This document shows positions 18,996-26,747 of a DNA stretch of 64,000 bases, in pieces. The stretch spans positions 17,231 to 81,230 of the forward strand of contig JABBAP010000039.1 of NCBI GenBank assembly GCA_018607905.1, given 5' to 3'. The notes under the pieces are model-generated. The model was not told where the DNA came from and ran no database searches. It was given only the letters and a program-made list of their open reading frames with translations. Origin of the DNA: Paracoccaceae bacterium (GTDB lineage: Bacteria > Pseudomonadota > Alphaproteobacteria > Rhodobacterales > Rhodobacteraceae). The translations under genes were made by a program, and so were the position numbers. The first letter of the stretch is position 1, and every line of letters starts with the position of its first letter.

Positions 18996-19376
18996 TCACT
19001 CGCCCTCCGTAAACCTGTGGATCGCGCCGCGTTCTTTTCGATTGGGTCGCCCCGAACGCTCCGCCTCTGGGTTCGCCATCTGAACCGATTTTTCACGCGG
19101 CAAAGGCGGGGATAAATCAACGTATAACGCTTGCGCCTCGGGTGCTGGTCCACGGCGCGCGCCGATGTCGACAACCTCGATCACACGCACATCTTTTTCT
19201 TTGGGAAAGGTGATCACGTCACCCGCGCCAACAGCGACGCTGCCTTTGGCGATTTTGACCGAATTCAGGCGGCAATGGCCCGATGCAATCATCTTGGCGG
19301 ACAGGCCGCGCGATTTGAAAAACCGCGCGAACCACAGCCATTTATCTATCCGAACCGTTGGTCTGGGTCCGTTCAA
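18996..19376 (-). CDS. S4-domain RNA-binding protein (Hsp15-like)
   Basis: A 126-residue basic protein. Residues ~8-65 form an S4 domain (RIDKWLWFARFFKSRGLSAKMIASGHCRLN...) as in heat-shock protein 15, which binds stalled 50S subunits carrying nascent chains. The C-terminal half is charged and probably disordered. The start is a TTG overlapping the helicase stop (TTGA), i.e. translation is probably coupled to the upstream RNA helicase gene, which fits a shared role in RNA metabolism. Confidence 0.88.
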   Translation of the reverse strand: MNGPRPTVRIDKWLWFARFFKSRGLSAKMIASGHCRLNSVKIAKGSVAVGAGDVITFPKEKDVRVIEVVDIGARRGPAPEAQALYVDLSPPLPREKSVQMANPEAERSGRPNRKERGAIHRFTEGE

Positions 19377-22120
19377 GATTTACCTTTAAGCGCCATCAAA
19401 GCCGCGAACGGATTGTCTGGATCAAGCGGCTTGTCTTTTTTCGGCGCTGGCTTGGAAGAATGCACCTTCGGCTTGTTGTTGCCTTGTGGTTTCTTGCCTT
19501 TGCCCTTGCCCTGTGGGCGCTGTTGACGCCCCTGATCGGTTGGGCGCTTTTTGGGAACCCAGCGGAAGGTGTAAAACACTTCCATCTCAACTTCTGCCGC
19601 CTCGGCTGGCAAGTCTTCAACAGCAGGTGCCGCTTCTTCCGCTACACCTTCAACAGCAGGCGCATCCTCAGCGACCGCTTCACCTTCAACAGGCGCCGCA
19701 ACTTCTGCCTCAGCAACAGGTGCTTCCGCAACAACAGCCTTAACCTTCTCACGCTCACCGCGCTCGCCAGTATAGCCCAATCCGCCCATCAAATCGGCAA
19801 ACTGTTCCAGCGTCATACCCGTGATCGACAGCATGTCACCCGTGGCTTCAAACCCGCCGCGCGTGTCCACGCCGCGCAACATATCTGCAAGGCGTTCCAG
19901 CATATCAATGCGAATGGCCCGTTCCCCCGCAAGGCGATAGCCCGCTCGTGGATAATACCCGTTCGGCGCGCCTTTGACGGCCGGAATTGTCACCAAACCC
20001 GCAGGTGGCGCTTCTGGAAACTCGCCCAAGCCTTCAGCCAGAGACCATAAAACCAACCGCAACCGTGTGGGCGCAGGTTTCAACATCAGGTGTTGGAAAA
20101 TCGTAAACTGGCCAAAACGCACACCGTGTTTGCGCAACATGCTCCGCGCATCTTGATCGAGCGCCTTAACATCATCACCAATAACAGAGCGCGGAATAAC
20201 CCCGAGGGATTCAATCAAACGGAACGCAACACCACGGGCCAAACCCGTGATGGCTTCGTCGTTCTTCATCGCAATCAGCGGTTCAAACGCGGCTTCAACC
20301 TTGCGATTGATGAAATGGCTCAAACGGCGGCGCACTTTTTCAGCCACATCTGCGCCCGCTTCCACATCGACAAACGGCTCGACCATCGGGCTCATCGCAT
20401 CTGGCCCCGCAACCAATTTGCCCAGCGCCAATTCGCCCCACATCAAGCCACCTTGTTCGGTGAAATCAAACTCGGTGTCAGGGGCGTTGTAACAGCGATC
20501 CGCCAACAGGCTGAATTGCGGTGTTAGCGCCTGCAACGCGGCAGAGCGCAAAGTCTTGGCTTCTTCGCCCGTAGCTTTTGGGTCCAGCTGAAATCGGAAC
20601 CCTGTCAATTTACCTGCGAATTGGCCTTCTACGGTCACTTCACCTTTGTCGTTTACGTCAGCCACAAGGCTCTCCTTCTGTTTCAACCGCCGCATCAAGA
20701 AACTGGTCCGGCGATCGACAAATCTTTGGGTCAGCGCACTGTGCAGCGCGTCTGATAATCGGTCTTCTACTGCACGGGTTTCGTCGCGCCAATAGCTTTC
20801 GTCACGAACCCAGCCCTTTCGCTGTGCTACATAGGTCCATGTGCGGATAAACGCCAATCGCTTGGACAGCGTGTCAATATCGCCCACGGGCTTATCAATA
20901 CGTGACACACGATCTTGCAACCAACTGTGCGAAATCTCACCGTCTTCGTGCAAAAACTCAAAAATCTTCTGCACAATGGCGTTGTGCTCATTGTTGCTGA
21001 CTTGGCGAAAATCAGGGATCTGGCAAGTGTCCCACAACAGGCGCACAGCCGCAGGGTCCGTCGCCCGCGCCGCCACATCCCCAATCACGCTCAACGATTG
21101 CAAACTGCGGTGATCATCCGCATCCCGCGAGCGCGCCAAAATCGGATCATTCGCAGATTTCCCAAGCGAGCCCAGCAACGCCCCCACCGTGCCAAATTCG
21201 AGCCGAGAATTCCTCCACTGCAACTTCTTGATCGGCATAAAGCGGTGCGTCTCAATCGCCTCAACTACCTCTGGCTCCAACGGCGGCGCTTCGCCTGTCA
21301 CGCCAAACGTGCCGTCGTTGGTATGCCGTCCCGCACGCCCCGCAATCTGGCTCAACTCATTTGGCATCAAACGGCGCATCTTGCGCCCGTCAAATTTCGC
21401 CACCGATGAAAACGCCACGTGCTTCACATCCAGGTTCAACCCCATGCCAATCGCATCGGTTGCCACCAAATACTCCACATCGCCGTTCTGATACATCTCC
21501 ACCTGTGCATTGCGCGTGCGCGGCGATAACGCCCCCATCACAACCGCCGCACCGCCCTTTTGGCGGCGCAACAATTCCGCAATCGCATAGACATTCTCAA
21601 CCGAGAACCCCACAATCGCAGATCGCGCAGGCATCCGGCTGGTCTTCTTTTGCCCCGTATAGGTCAGCGCTGAAAACCGATCCCGCTTCATAAACTCGGC
21701 CTTGGGCACCAGTTGCGCAATCACGCTGCGCATGGTTTCGGCCCCTAAAAACAACGTCTCGTGGCTGCCGCGCATGTTCAACAAACGATCGGTAAACACA
21801 TGCCCGCGCTCTGGGTCAGCGCACAACTGCACCTCATCAATGGCCACAAAATCCGCCCCCATGCCTTGGGGCATCGCCTCGACGGTGCACACCCAAAACT
21901 GCGCACGGCTCGGCACAATCCGTTCTTCACCCGTCACCAACGCCACCACCGATGGCCCGCGCAACGCAACAATCTTGTCGTAAACTTCACGCGCCAACAA
22001 TCGCAACGGCAGCCCGATCACACCCGTCTTATGCGCCAGCATCCGCTCGATCGCATAATGGGTCTTACCAGTGTTGGTGGGGCCTAAAACCGCGCAGATA
22101 CGGGACGGCATATTACTCAT
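19373..22120 (-). CDS. Suv3-like superfamily 2 RNA helicase
   Basis: A 915-residue DExH helicase related to mitochondrial degradosome helicase Suv3. Motif I is GPTNTGKTHYA, motif II is IDEVQ (the Suv3-type variant of DEAD), motif VI is QIAGRAGRH, and ATDAIGMGLNL is motif V. The helicase core covers roughly residues 1-370; a helical extension follows to ~770. The tail is unusual: about 80 residues rich in Ala, Glu and Val, then a Lys/Gln/Gly/Pro-rich basic stretch, and finally PLDPDNPFAALMALK. In mitochondria Suv3 unwinds RNA for polynucleotide phosphorylase. Probably a soluble RNA-decay or processing helicase here. Confidence 0.92.
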   Translation of the reverse strand: MSNMPSRICAVLGPTNTGKTHYAIERMLAHKTGVIGLPLRLLAREVYDKIVALRGPSVVALVTGEERIVPSRAQFWVCTVEAMPQGMGADFVAIDEVQLCADPERGHVFTDRLLNMRGSHETLFLGAETMRSVIAQLVPKAEFMKRDRFSALTYTGQKKTSRMPARSAIVGFSVENVYAIAELLRRQKGGAAVVMGALSPRTRNAQVEMYQNGDVEYLVATDAIGMGLNLDVKHVAFSSVAKFDGRKMRRLMPNELSQIAGRAGRHTNDGTFGVTGEAPPLEPEVVEAIETHRFMPIKKLQWRNSRLEFGTVGALLGSLGKSANDPILARSRDADDHRSLQSLSVIGDVAARATDPAAVRLLWDTCQIPDFRQVSNNEHNAIVQKIFEFLHEDGEISHSWLQDRVSRIDKPVGDIDTLSKRLAFIRTWTYVAQRKGWVRDESYWRDETRAVEDRLSDALHSALTQRFVDRRTSFLMRRLKQKESLVADVNDKGEVTVEGQFAGKLTGFRFQLDPKATGEEAKTLRSAALQALTPQFSLLADRCYNAPDTEFDFTEQGGLMWGELALGKLVAGPDAMSPMVEPFVDVEAGADVAEKVRRRLSHFINRKVEAAFEPLIAMKNDEAITGLARGVAFRLIESLGVIPRSVIGDDVKALDQDARSMLRKHGVRFGQFTIFQHLMLKPAPTRLRLVLWSLAEGLGEFPEAPPAGLVTIPAVKGAPNGYYPRAGYRLAGERAIRIDMLERLADMLRGVDTRGGFEATGDMLSITGMTLEQFADLMGGLGYTGERGEREKVKAVVAEAPVAEAEVAAPVEGEAVAEDAPAVEGVAEEAAPAVEDLPAEAAEVEMEVFYTFRWVPKKRPTDQGRQQRPQGKGKGKKPQGNNKPKVHSSKPAPKKDKPLDPDNPFAALMALKGKS

Positions 22121-22195
22121 AACGGGCAGCTTTCAATTCTTAGGGAACCCCTACACGCAACACCACCTACGCTCAACCACAAGCGCCACTTTACG

Positions 22196-22216
22196 TTTCT
22201 TCTGGCTAAAAATATC
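22196..22216 (-). repeat. Conserved 21-base 3'-UTR element, copy 1
   Basis: Reading the minus strand, GATATTTTTAGCCAGAAGAA lies downstream of the TPR gene, about 80 bases after its stop. It matches 19 of 21 positions with the element at 24659-24679, which likewise lies downstream of a gene on its own strand. A compact hairpin (AGGGGC AAC GCCCCT, near 22228-22242) precedes it. Confidence 0.5.
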
Positions 22217-22292
22217 TTGGTGTCACAGGGGCAACGCCCCTTCCCGCGCGTCAGCGCTCATACCATCATTGCGCAGCAATTCCGCTGAACAC

Positions 22293-22859
22293 CTATAACT
22301 TCACACCCTCAACTTTCGCGCTTAAACGCTCAATCGCCGCCTTCACATCGGGCCGATTGGGGTGCACCTTCTCCGCCTCCAAATAAATCGTCAACGCGTC
22401 CTCGGGTCGATCCATCCGCTCTAGGATCATGCCCAAACCCGCCATCGCCCCAAAATGCCTCGGCTCTAAAATCAGCGTTTGGCGAATATCGGACATCGAA
22501 AGCCCATACCGATCCGCCACAAACCACGCCGTTGCTCGTGCATTCCAGCCTTCGGCAAACTCTGGCGCGTGGTCAATCAGCGCCGAATAATGGTTGATCG
22601 CATCAGGAATATTGCCCTTTTCCATTTCGGCGCGGCCCCGTTGCAGCAATAAATCCATCGATTTAGAGCCAGATTTCGACCATTCAGACCAAATCTGCTT
22701 TTCAACATCTTCCCAACCTGCCTCATCAGCAACCAACAGCTCAGCGAATAAATCATCCAGAATTTGCGTTTGCGCTTGGAGAGGAGTTGCGGCACTGTGC
22801 GCCCCAAGACCAAGGATAAAACTGAAGATTAACGCCACGGCACGGTTTGAAATTTTCAT
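22293..22859 (-). CDS. Secreted tetratricopeptide-repeat protein
   Basis: A 188-residue protein with a cleavable signal peptide (basic start, hydrophobic VALIFSFILGLGAHSA, then a probable cut near TPLQAQ). It contains three to four TPR units (LLLQRGRAEMEKGNIPDAINHYSALIDHAP, FAEGWNARATAWFVADRYGLSMSDIRQTL, MAGLGMILERMDRPEDALTIY). TPRs mediate protein-protein contacts; the partner is unknown. It is monocistronic, divergent from the SCP2 gene, and its 3' side holds the 21-base element. Confidence 0.82.
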   Translation of the reverse strand: MKISNRAVALIFSFILGLGAHSAATPLQAQTQILDDLFAELLVADEAGWEDVEKQIWSEWSKSGSKSMDLLLQRGRAEMEKGNIPDAINHYSALIDHAPEFAEGWNARATAWFVADRYGLSMSDIRQTLILEPRHFGAMAGLGMILERMDRPEDALTIYLEAEKVHPNRPDVKAAIERLSAKVEGVKL

Positions 22860-22935
22860 CTAAGTCCACCATCTTTACGTAATAACCTACAATCTAGGCC
22901 AAATTTGCCAAAATGGAATACCGAAAGGATCAATC

Positions 22936-23226
22936 ATGAGCGATGTAATCAACCAAGCCGTAGAAGCGCTAAACGCGAAACTTGGCGGCGAGGGCTTTGA
23001 CGGCTCTGTCAAAGTCGAAATAGCAGACGAAGGCTCTTTGATCGTGGACGGCAACGGCGCACGCGCCAGCGACGACGACGCGGAATGCACATTGTCTGCG
23101 GACGCCGAAACATTCCAAGGCATGATGTCTGGCGACGTAAACCCAACCTCCGCGTTTATGACAGGCAAACTGGCCGTCGACGGCGATATGGGCGCAGCCA
23201 TGAAACTTGGCGCACTGCTGTCATAA
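22936..23226 (+). CDS. SCP2 sterol-binding-fold protein
   Basis: A 96-residue small acidic protein with the SCP2 fold pattern: amphipathic N-terminal helix (VINQAVEALNAKLGG), beta-strands around SLIVDGNGARAS, then CTLSADAETFQGMMSGDVNPTSAFMTGKLAVDGD and a final helix (AAMKLGALL). Such stand-alone SCP2 proteins bind lipids or acyl-CoAs. AAAGGA precedes the ATG at good spacing. It is 23 bases upstream of the lysophospholipase-like gene, so the two likely form a lipid-related operon. Confidence 0.88.
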   Translation: MSDVINQAVEALNAKLGGEGFDGSVKVEIADEGSLIVDGNGARASDDDAECTLSADAETFQGMMSGDVNPTSAFMTGKLAVDGDMGAAMKLGALLS

Positions 23227-23249
23227 AGCGTTTCGCAAAAGGCTATTAA

Positions 23250-24173
23250 ATGAGCGCAGCACCACTATACGATGAACTGGAACGCATGCCCAAAGGCGGG
23301 CAAGCGTTCTGGCGCACAACAGCAGATGGAACGCGCATTCGCACGGCTGTTTGGCATGGAAGTGGTGACAAAACGATCCTGATCTTTCCGGGGCGTACAG
23401 AATTTATCGAAAAATACGGCGATGTGATCGCCCGCCTTCTCGATCGCAGCTACTCGGTCGCGATCATTGATTGGCGCGGTCAGGGGCTATCAGATCGCCA
23501 CGCCACCAAGCGCGACATGGGCTGGGTGCGTGAATTTAACGAATATCAACTTGATGTGGCCGAACTCCTTGGCACAGTCAAAGACGCGGGCCTGCCCGAA
23601 ACATACGCCTTGATTGCGCATTCCATGGGCGGCGCGATTGGCCTGCGTGCGTTAATGAACGACCTGCCGGTCGAAAAAACCGTTTTCAGCGGCCCAATGT
23701 GGGGCATCCATGTCGAACCCAAAATGCGCATCCCCGCCGCAGTTATTGCTGGCGTTGGACCTTCCATCGGCTTTGGCGAAAAATTCGTGCCAACAGGCAG
23801 TGCAGAATATTACGTTCTGAACGAACCGTTCGAGGGCAACGTCCTGACGAACGACAGCGCCCAATACGAAATCCTAACCCGCCAGTTACAAGCCCACCCA
23901 GAGCTTGGCCTTGGCGCACCGTCCATCCATTGGTTAAACCGCGCCCGCGCTGAAACGGCGAAATTGGTGACCCAAGCCCCAACAAAACACGATTGCCTGT
24001 GCTTGCTTGGCACGGACGAAGCGATTGTGTCCTGCCCAGCGATCCGAACTGTTATGGCGAAATGGCCCAACGGCAAACTTGTTGATGTGCCGGGTGCCCA
24101 ACACGAGGTTCTCATGGAGGGCCGCGATCAATTGGCATTGGTTTGGGGCGAAATTGACGCGCATTTGGCGTGA
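23250..24173 (+). CDS. Alpha/beta hydrolase, lysophospholipase-like
   Basis: A 307-residue serine hydrolase of the Hydrolase_4/PldB group. The oxyanion region is ILIFPGRTEFIEKYG, the strand before the active site is VAIIDWRGQGLSDRH, the nucleophile elbow is AHSMGGAIGL, the acid is in LLGTDEAIVS and the catalytic His in GAQHEVLME. No signal peptide, so cytoplasmic or membrane-associated. It follows the SCP2 gene closely; acting on lysophospholipid or monoacylglycerol is a family-level inference. Confidence 0.88.
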   Translation: MSAAPLYDELERMPKGGQAFWRTTADGTRIRTAVWHGSGDKTILIFPGRTEFIEKYGDVIARLLDRSYSVAIIDWRGQGLSDRHATKRDMGWVREFNEYQLDVAELLGTVKDAGLPETYALIAHSMGGAIGLRALMNDLPVEKTVFSGPMWGIHVEPKMRIPAAVIAGVGPSIGFGEKFVPTGSAEYYVLNEPFEGNVLTNDSAQYEILTRQLQAHPELGLGAPSIHWLNRARAETAKLVTQAPTKHDCLCLLGTDEAIVSCPAIRTVMAKWPNGKLVDVPGAQHEVLMEGRDQLALVWGEIDAHLA

Positions 24174-24259
24174 AGCCCGCGCAACTTTCCCTTTCCATTT
24201 GCGTTCAACCGCTCTAAAGCGGCGCATCTAATTCTTATAATCCTTGAAAGGATTTTCCA

Positions 24260-24631
24260 ATGGCCACGCTCAAAGCAGGCGATCTTGCTGCTCTTATTTC
24301 CGGCTCCCCTCGTATGGCAGTCGAATCCGTTGACGGCGACAATGTATCGCTCGTTTGGTGCAACGAAGGCATTATCCACCGTGATACGTTCGAAAACATC
24401 CTGCTGAAACGCTGGGAAATCCGCGAAGGCGGCGACGATCGCGGCCCGAAACGCTTCGGCGGTGGTGATCGTGATCGCGGTGGCGACCGTGGTGGTGATC
24501 GTGGCGGACGCAGCTTTGGCGGCGGCGGTGATCGTGGCGGGGACCGCGGCGGCCCTCGTGGTGGTGATAGCAAAGGCAAAACAGGCTGGGACGGCAAACC
24601 GCGCGAGAAGTCACATTTTCGCAAAGATTAA
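24260..24631 (+). CDS. YodC/DUF2158-like protein with RGG-repeat tail
   Basis: A 123-residue protein in two parts. Residues 1-55 (LKAGDLAALISGSPRMAVES, VSLVWCNEGIIHRDTFE) resemble the small YodC/DUF2158 fold, in which a conserved 'G-D-x-V...SGGP.M.V' strand pattern is followed by Trp/Cys-containing strands. Residues ~62-105 are an RGG-type repeat made of GGDRGG, GGDRDRGG and GGGGDRGG units, and the end is basic. RGG tails bind RNA or mediate condensation in other proteins. AAAGGA precedes the ATG. A strong terminator follows. Domain assignment of the N-terminus is by pattern and is tentative. Confidence 0.75.
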   Translation: MATLKAGDLAALISGSPRMAVESVDGDNVSLVWCNEGIIHRDTFENILLKRWEIREGGDDRGPKRFGGGDRDRGGDRGGDRGGRSFGGGGDRGGDRGGPRGGDSKGKTGWDGKPREKSHFRKD

Positions 24632-24658
24632 GTAATATATTTCTGCGCTCCGCGCGGG

Positions 24659-24679
24659 GATATTTAAAGCCAGAAGAAA
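24659..24679 (+). repeat. Conserved 21-base 3'-UTR element, copy 2
   Basis: GATATTTAAAGCCAGAAGAA (plus a final A) lies 28 bases after the stop of the RGG-tail gene, right before its terminator. It differs from the copy at 22196-22216 at two central positions only and is preceded, like that copy, by a GCGCGGG stretch. Confidence 0.5.
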
Positions 24680-24705
24680 GGGGCCCGTTCGCGTGGCCCT
24701 TTTTA
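24677..24705 (+). terminator. Rho-independent terminator after the RGG-tail gene
   Basis: AAAGGGGCC and GGCCCTTTT form a nine-base stem with one G-T pair, loop CGTTCGCGT, followed by a T run. In the opposite direction the A-rich side could also serve the converging EI24 gene, whose stop is at 24703. Confidence 0.75.
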
Positions 24706-25365
24706 TTTGCCCGCTATTCGATGAAAAAGATGGGTAAACGCGGCCGCACCCAAAATTGGAATGACCAGATTCACCACAGGCACCGTGAGCGGCACTGCCA
24801 TTATCGTTCCCGCAATCCAAATCTGCATACGGTTCTGTTTGCGCAATTCCTTGGCCTCGCGCCGGCCAACACGGCGCACCGCAACCATCTGGAAATACTC
24901 ACGCCCCAGCAAAATGCCGTTCACGATCCAAAACGCAATCGGAATGAAGAAATACAAAATCAGCGCCAGCACATTCACAACGATCATCAGCCCCAGAAAC
25001 CCCAACGAATCCATGATGGTTTCGCCAATCCCAACTTGGCGCACAGGTCCAGCGTTTGGATAGTGTCGCGTTTCAACTGCATCCATGATCCGATCCAGAA
25101 ACAGCCCGATAAACAGCGATGCCACGGGCACCATCAGGAAAATCGACAGCACAAACATGCTAACAATCGCAAATCCATCCAGCACTGAGGTCAGCCATTC
25201 GACCTCCCCCCACCACGGCAGGCTAACTGAATTGGGCAGCAGCCACAAAACACCCATGGTCATCAGCACCAACAGTAAAACCGTCAGCCCAACACCGCGA
25301 AAAAACACGCCCAGAAATTTAGGGTCGCTCATCTGCCCAATGGCTTTGAAAATATCGTCGAGCAT
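24703..25365 (-). CDS. EI24/CysZ-family membrane protein
   Basis: A 220-residue protein with about five or six hydrophobic segments (GLTVLLLVLMTMGVLWLL, FAIVSMFVLSIFLMVPVASL, LGLMIVVNVLALILYFF, WIAGTIMAVPLTVPVVNLVI). The pattern FFIPIAFWIVNGILLGREYFQMVAVRR is typical of the EI24 domain shared with the sulfate transporter CysZ. Sulfate transport is not implied: no sulfur genes are nearby. The ATG at 25365 overlaps the TAA of the nitroreductase gene by one base, giving coupled translation. Confidence 0.82.
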   Translation of the reverse strand: MLDDIFKAIGQMSDPKFLGVFFRGVGLTVLLLVLMTMGVLWLLPNSVSLPWWGEVEWLTSVLDGFAIVSMFVLSIFLMVPVASLFIGLFLDRIMDAVETRHYPNAGPVRQVGIGETIMDSLGFLGLMIVVNVLALILYFFIPIAFWIVNGILLGREYFQMVAVRRVGRREAKELRKQNRMQIWIAGTIMAVPLTVPVVNLVIPILGAAAFTHLFHRIAGK

Positions 25366-25943
25366 TACGCGCTGACCCAAGTCGTAATTGCATCCAGATC
25401 GGGCCGTTTACGTTCGGAGGGGTCCGTGCGCGCCGTGCCCATATGCATGAACCCCGCCACGTATTCGCCGGGTGCCAGCCCCAGATGTTGCGTCAAAAAT
25501 GGCTCATCAAATGCTGCCCAACCGGTGATCCAATTTGCGCCCCAACCACTGGCGAGTGCCGCGTTCAAAACCGATGTACAGCACGCGCCAACCGCCAGTG
25601 TTTGTTCCACCTCTGGGATCATATCCGTCTGCGCCAAACTCGCCACGACAGCCACGCTTAACGGGGCATTTGCGAATGAAAACCGTGCCTTAGCGGCCTG
25701 ATCTATGTCCATACCAAGTTCCAATGCGCGCGCATGAATCGCATCTGCAAGCCGATTTAACGCGCCATCTTCCAGCACCAAATAGCGAAACGGCTCCAAC
25801 ATTTTATGATCAGGCACCCGCGCCCCGGCTCGCAAAATCAACTCCAGATCTTCGCGCGATGGTACAGGGGCCGCCAGCGTTTTATGCGACACGGATCGTC
25901 GCTCTAGCATGAAATTCAGGGCTTCTTCGTTACGTCTTGGCAT
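25365..25943 (-). CDS. Nitroreductase family protein (YdjA-like)
   Basis: FMN-dependent oxidoreductase of 192 residues. FMN-contacting stretches are LERRSVSHKTL near the N-terminus, LRAGARVPDHKMLEPFRYLVLE, and GACCTSVLNAALASGWGANWITGW. The short form without long insertions resembles E. coli YdjA. The ATG at 25943 follows GGAG by five bases; an in-frame GTG two codons upstream overlaps that ribosome site and was rejected. It is between a GNAT gene and EI24 in one operon. Substrate unknown. Confidence 0.87.
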   Translation of the reverse strand: MPRRNEEALNFMLERRSVSHKTLAAPVPSREDLELILRAGARVPDHKMLEPFRYLVLEDGALNRLADAIHARALELGMDIDQAAKARFSFANAPLSVAVVASLAQTDMIPEVEQTLAVGACCTSVLNAALASGWGANWITGWAAFDEPFLTQHLGLAPGEYVAGFMHMGTARTDPSERKRPDLDAITTWVSA

Positions 25944-25945
25944 AT

Positions 25946-26662
25946 TCACTCCAAAGTAGGATCAGAGGCCACACGGACCAGCGCGGTTAAATTCGCAAGC
26001 CGTTCCATCTGGCGTCCGTTTTCATCAAAATTCTTTGGGTTCAACCAAGCCTGAAACGCTGCCTCCAACGCGGGCCACTCTTTATCAATCGCCGCAAACC
26101 ACGCCGTATCGCGGTTGCGTCCTTTGTACATTGTCGCTTGGCGAAACACGCCTTCATAGGACAATCCCAACCGTTGTGCCGCACGCCGTGATCCCGCATT
26201 CAGCGCATCACATTTCCATTCATAGCGACGATAACCCGCCTCAAACGCCCATTTCATCATCAGATACATCGCCTCGGTTGCGGCGCGTGTGCGCTGCAAT
26301 GCGGGGGCCATGTTGATGTGTCCCACCTCGATCGCACCCGCATTTGGATCAATCCGCAAATACGATGCAACACCGCAAAACCGACCAACATCTTTGTTCT
26401 TGATGGCGTAAAAATGCGGGTCATCCAGCTCGGACATTTCGCGCACCCATTTATGATAGGTCGCCTGCGCATGGAAAGGGCCATAGGGCATGTAATCCCA
26501 AATCCCGTCCGTCGTGTCTTCGGAATTTGAACGGAACAAATCGCCGACATGGGCCTCCGCATCCAGCCGTTCCAGCCGCGCATATTGCCCGTCCAAAACC
26601 ACGCCTGCAGGCGCAGACGGCGCAACCCAATTTTTTACTGAAAACCCAACAGGCTTACCCAT
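25946..26662 (-). CDS. GNAT N-acetyltransferase, RimJ/RimL type
   Basis: A 238-residue acetyltransferase. After a ~25-residue leader, GQYARLERLDAEAHVGDLF starts the domain; FYAIKNKDVGRFCGVASYL and IEVGHINMAPALQRTRAATEAMYLM hold the acetyl-CoA binding motif A region, and WKCDALNAGSRRAAQRLGLSYEG is motif B. Such proteins acetylate protein N-termini or small amines. First gene of the GNAT-nitroreductase-EI24 unit, two bases before the nitroreductase start. Confidence 0.86.
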   Translation of the reverse strand: MGKPVGFSVKNWVAPSAPAGVVLDGQYARLERLDAEAHVGDLFRSNSEDTTDGIWDYMPYGPFHAQATYHKWVREMSELDDPHFYAIKNKDVGRFCGVASYLRIDPNAGAIEVGHINMAPALQRTRAATEAMYLMMKWAFEAGYRRYEWKCDALNAGSRRAAQRLGLSYEGVFRQATMYKGRNRDTAWFAAIDKEWPALEAAFQAWLNPKNFDENGRQMERLANLTALVRVASDPTLE

Positions 26663-26747
26663 GCCTCACCCACTCATCTGACCTAAATCTATAGAAAACA
26701 GATAAACACGCTGGGCTAAATGTCCATGCTTACGTGCAAAAAACCCG

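Noticed and set aside
24703..25365. Sulfate transporter CysZ assignment
   Set aside because: The EI24 fold is shared, but no sulfur-assimilation context exists, so no transport function was named.
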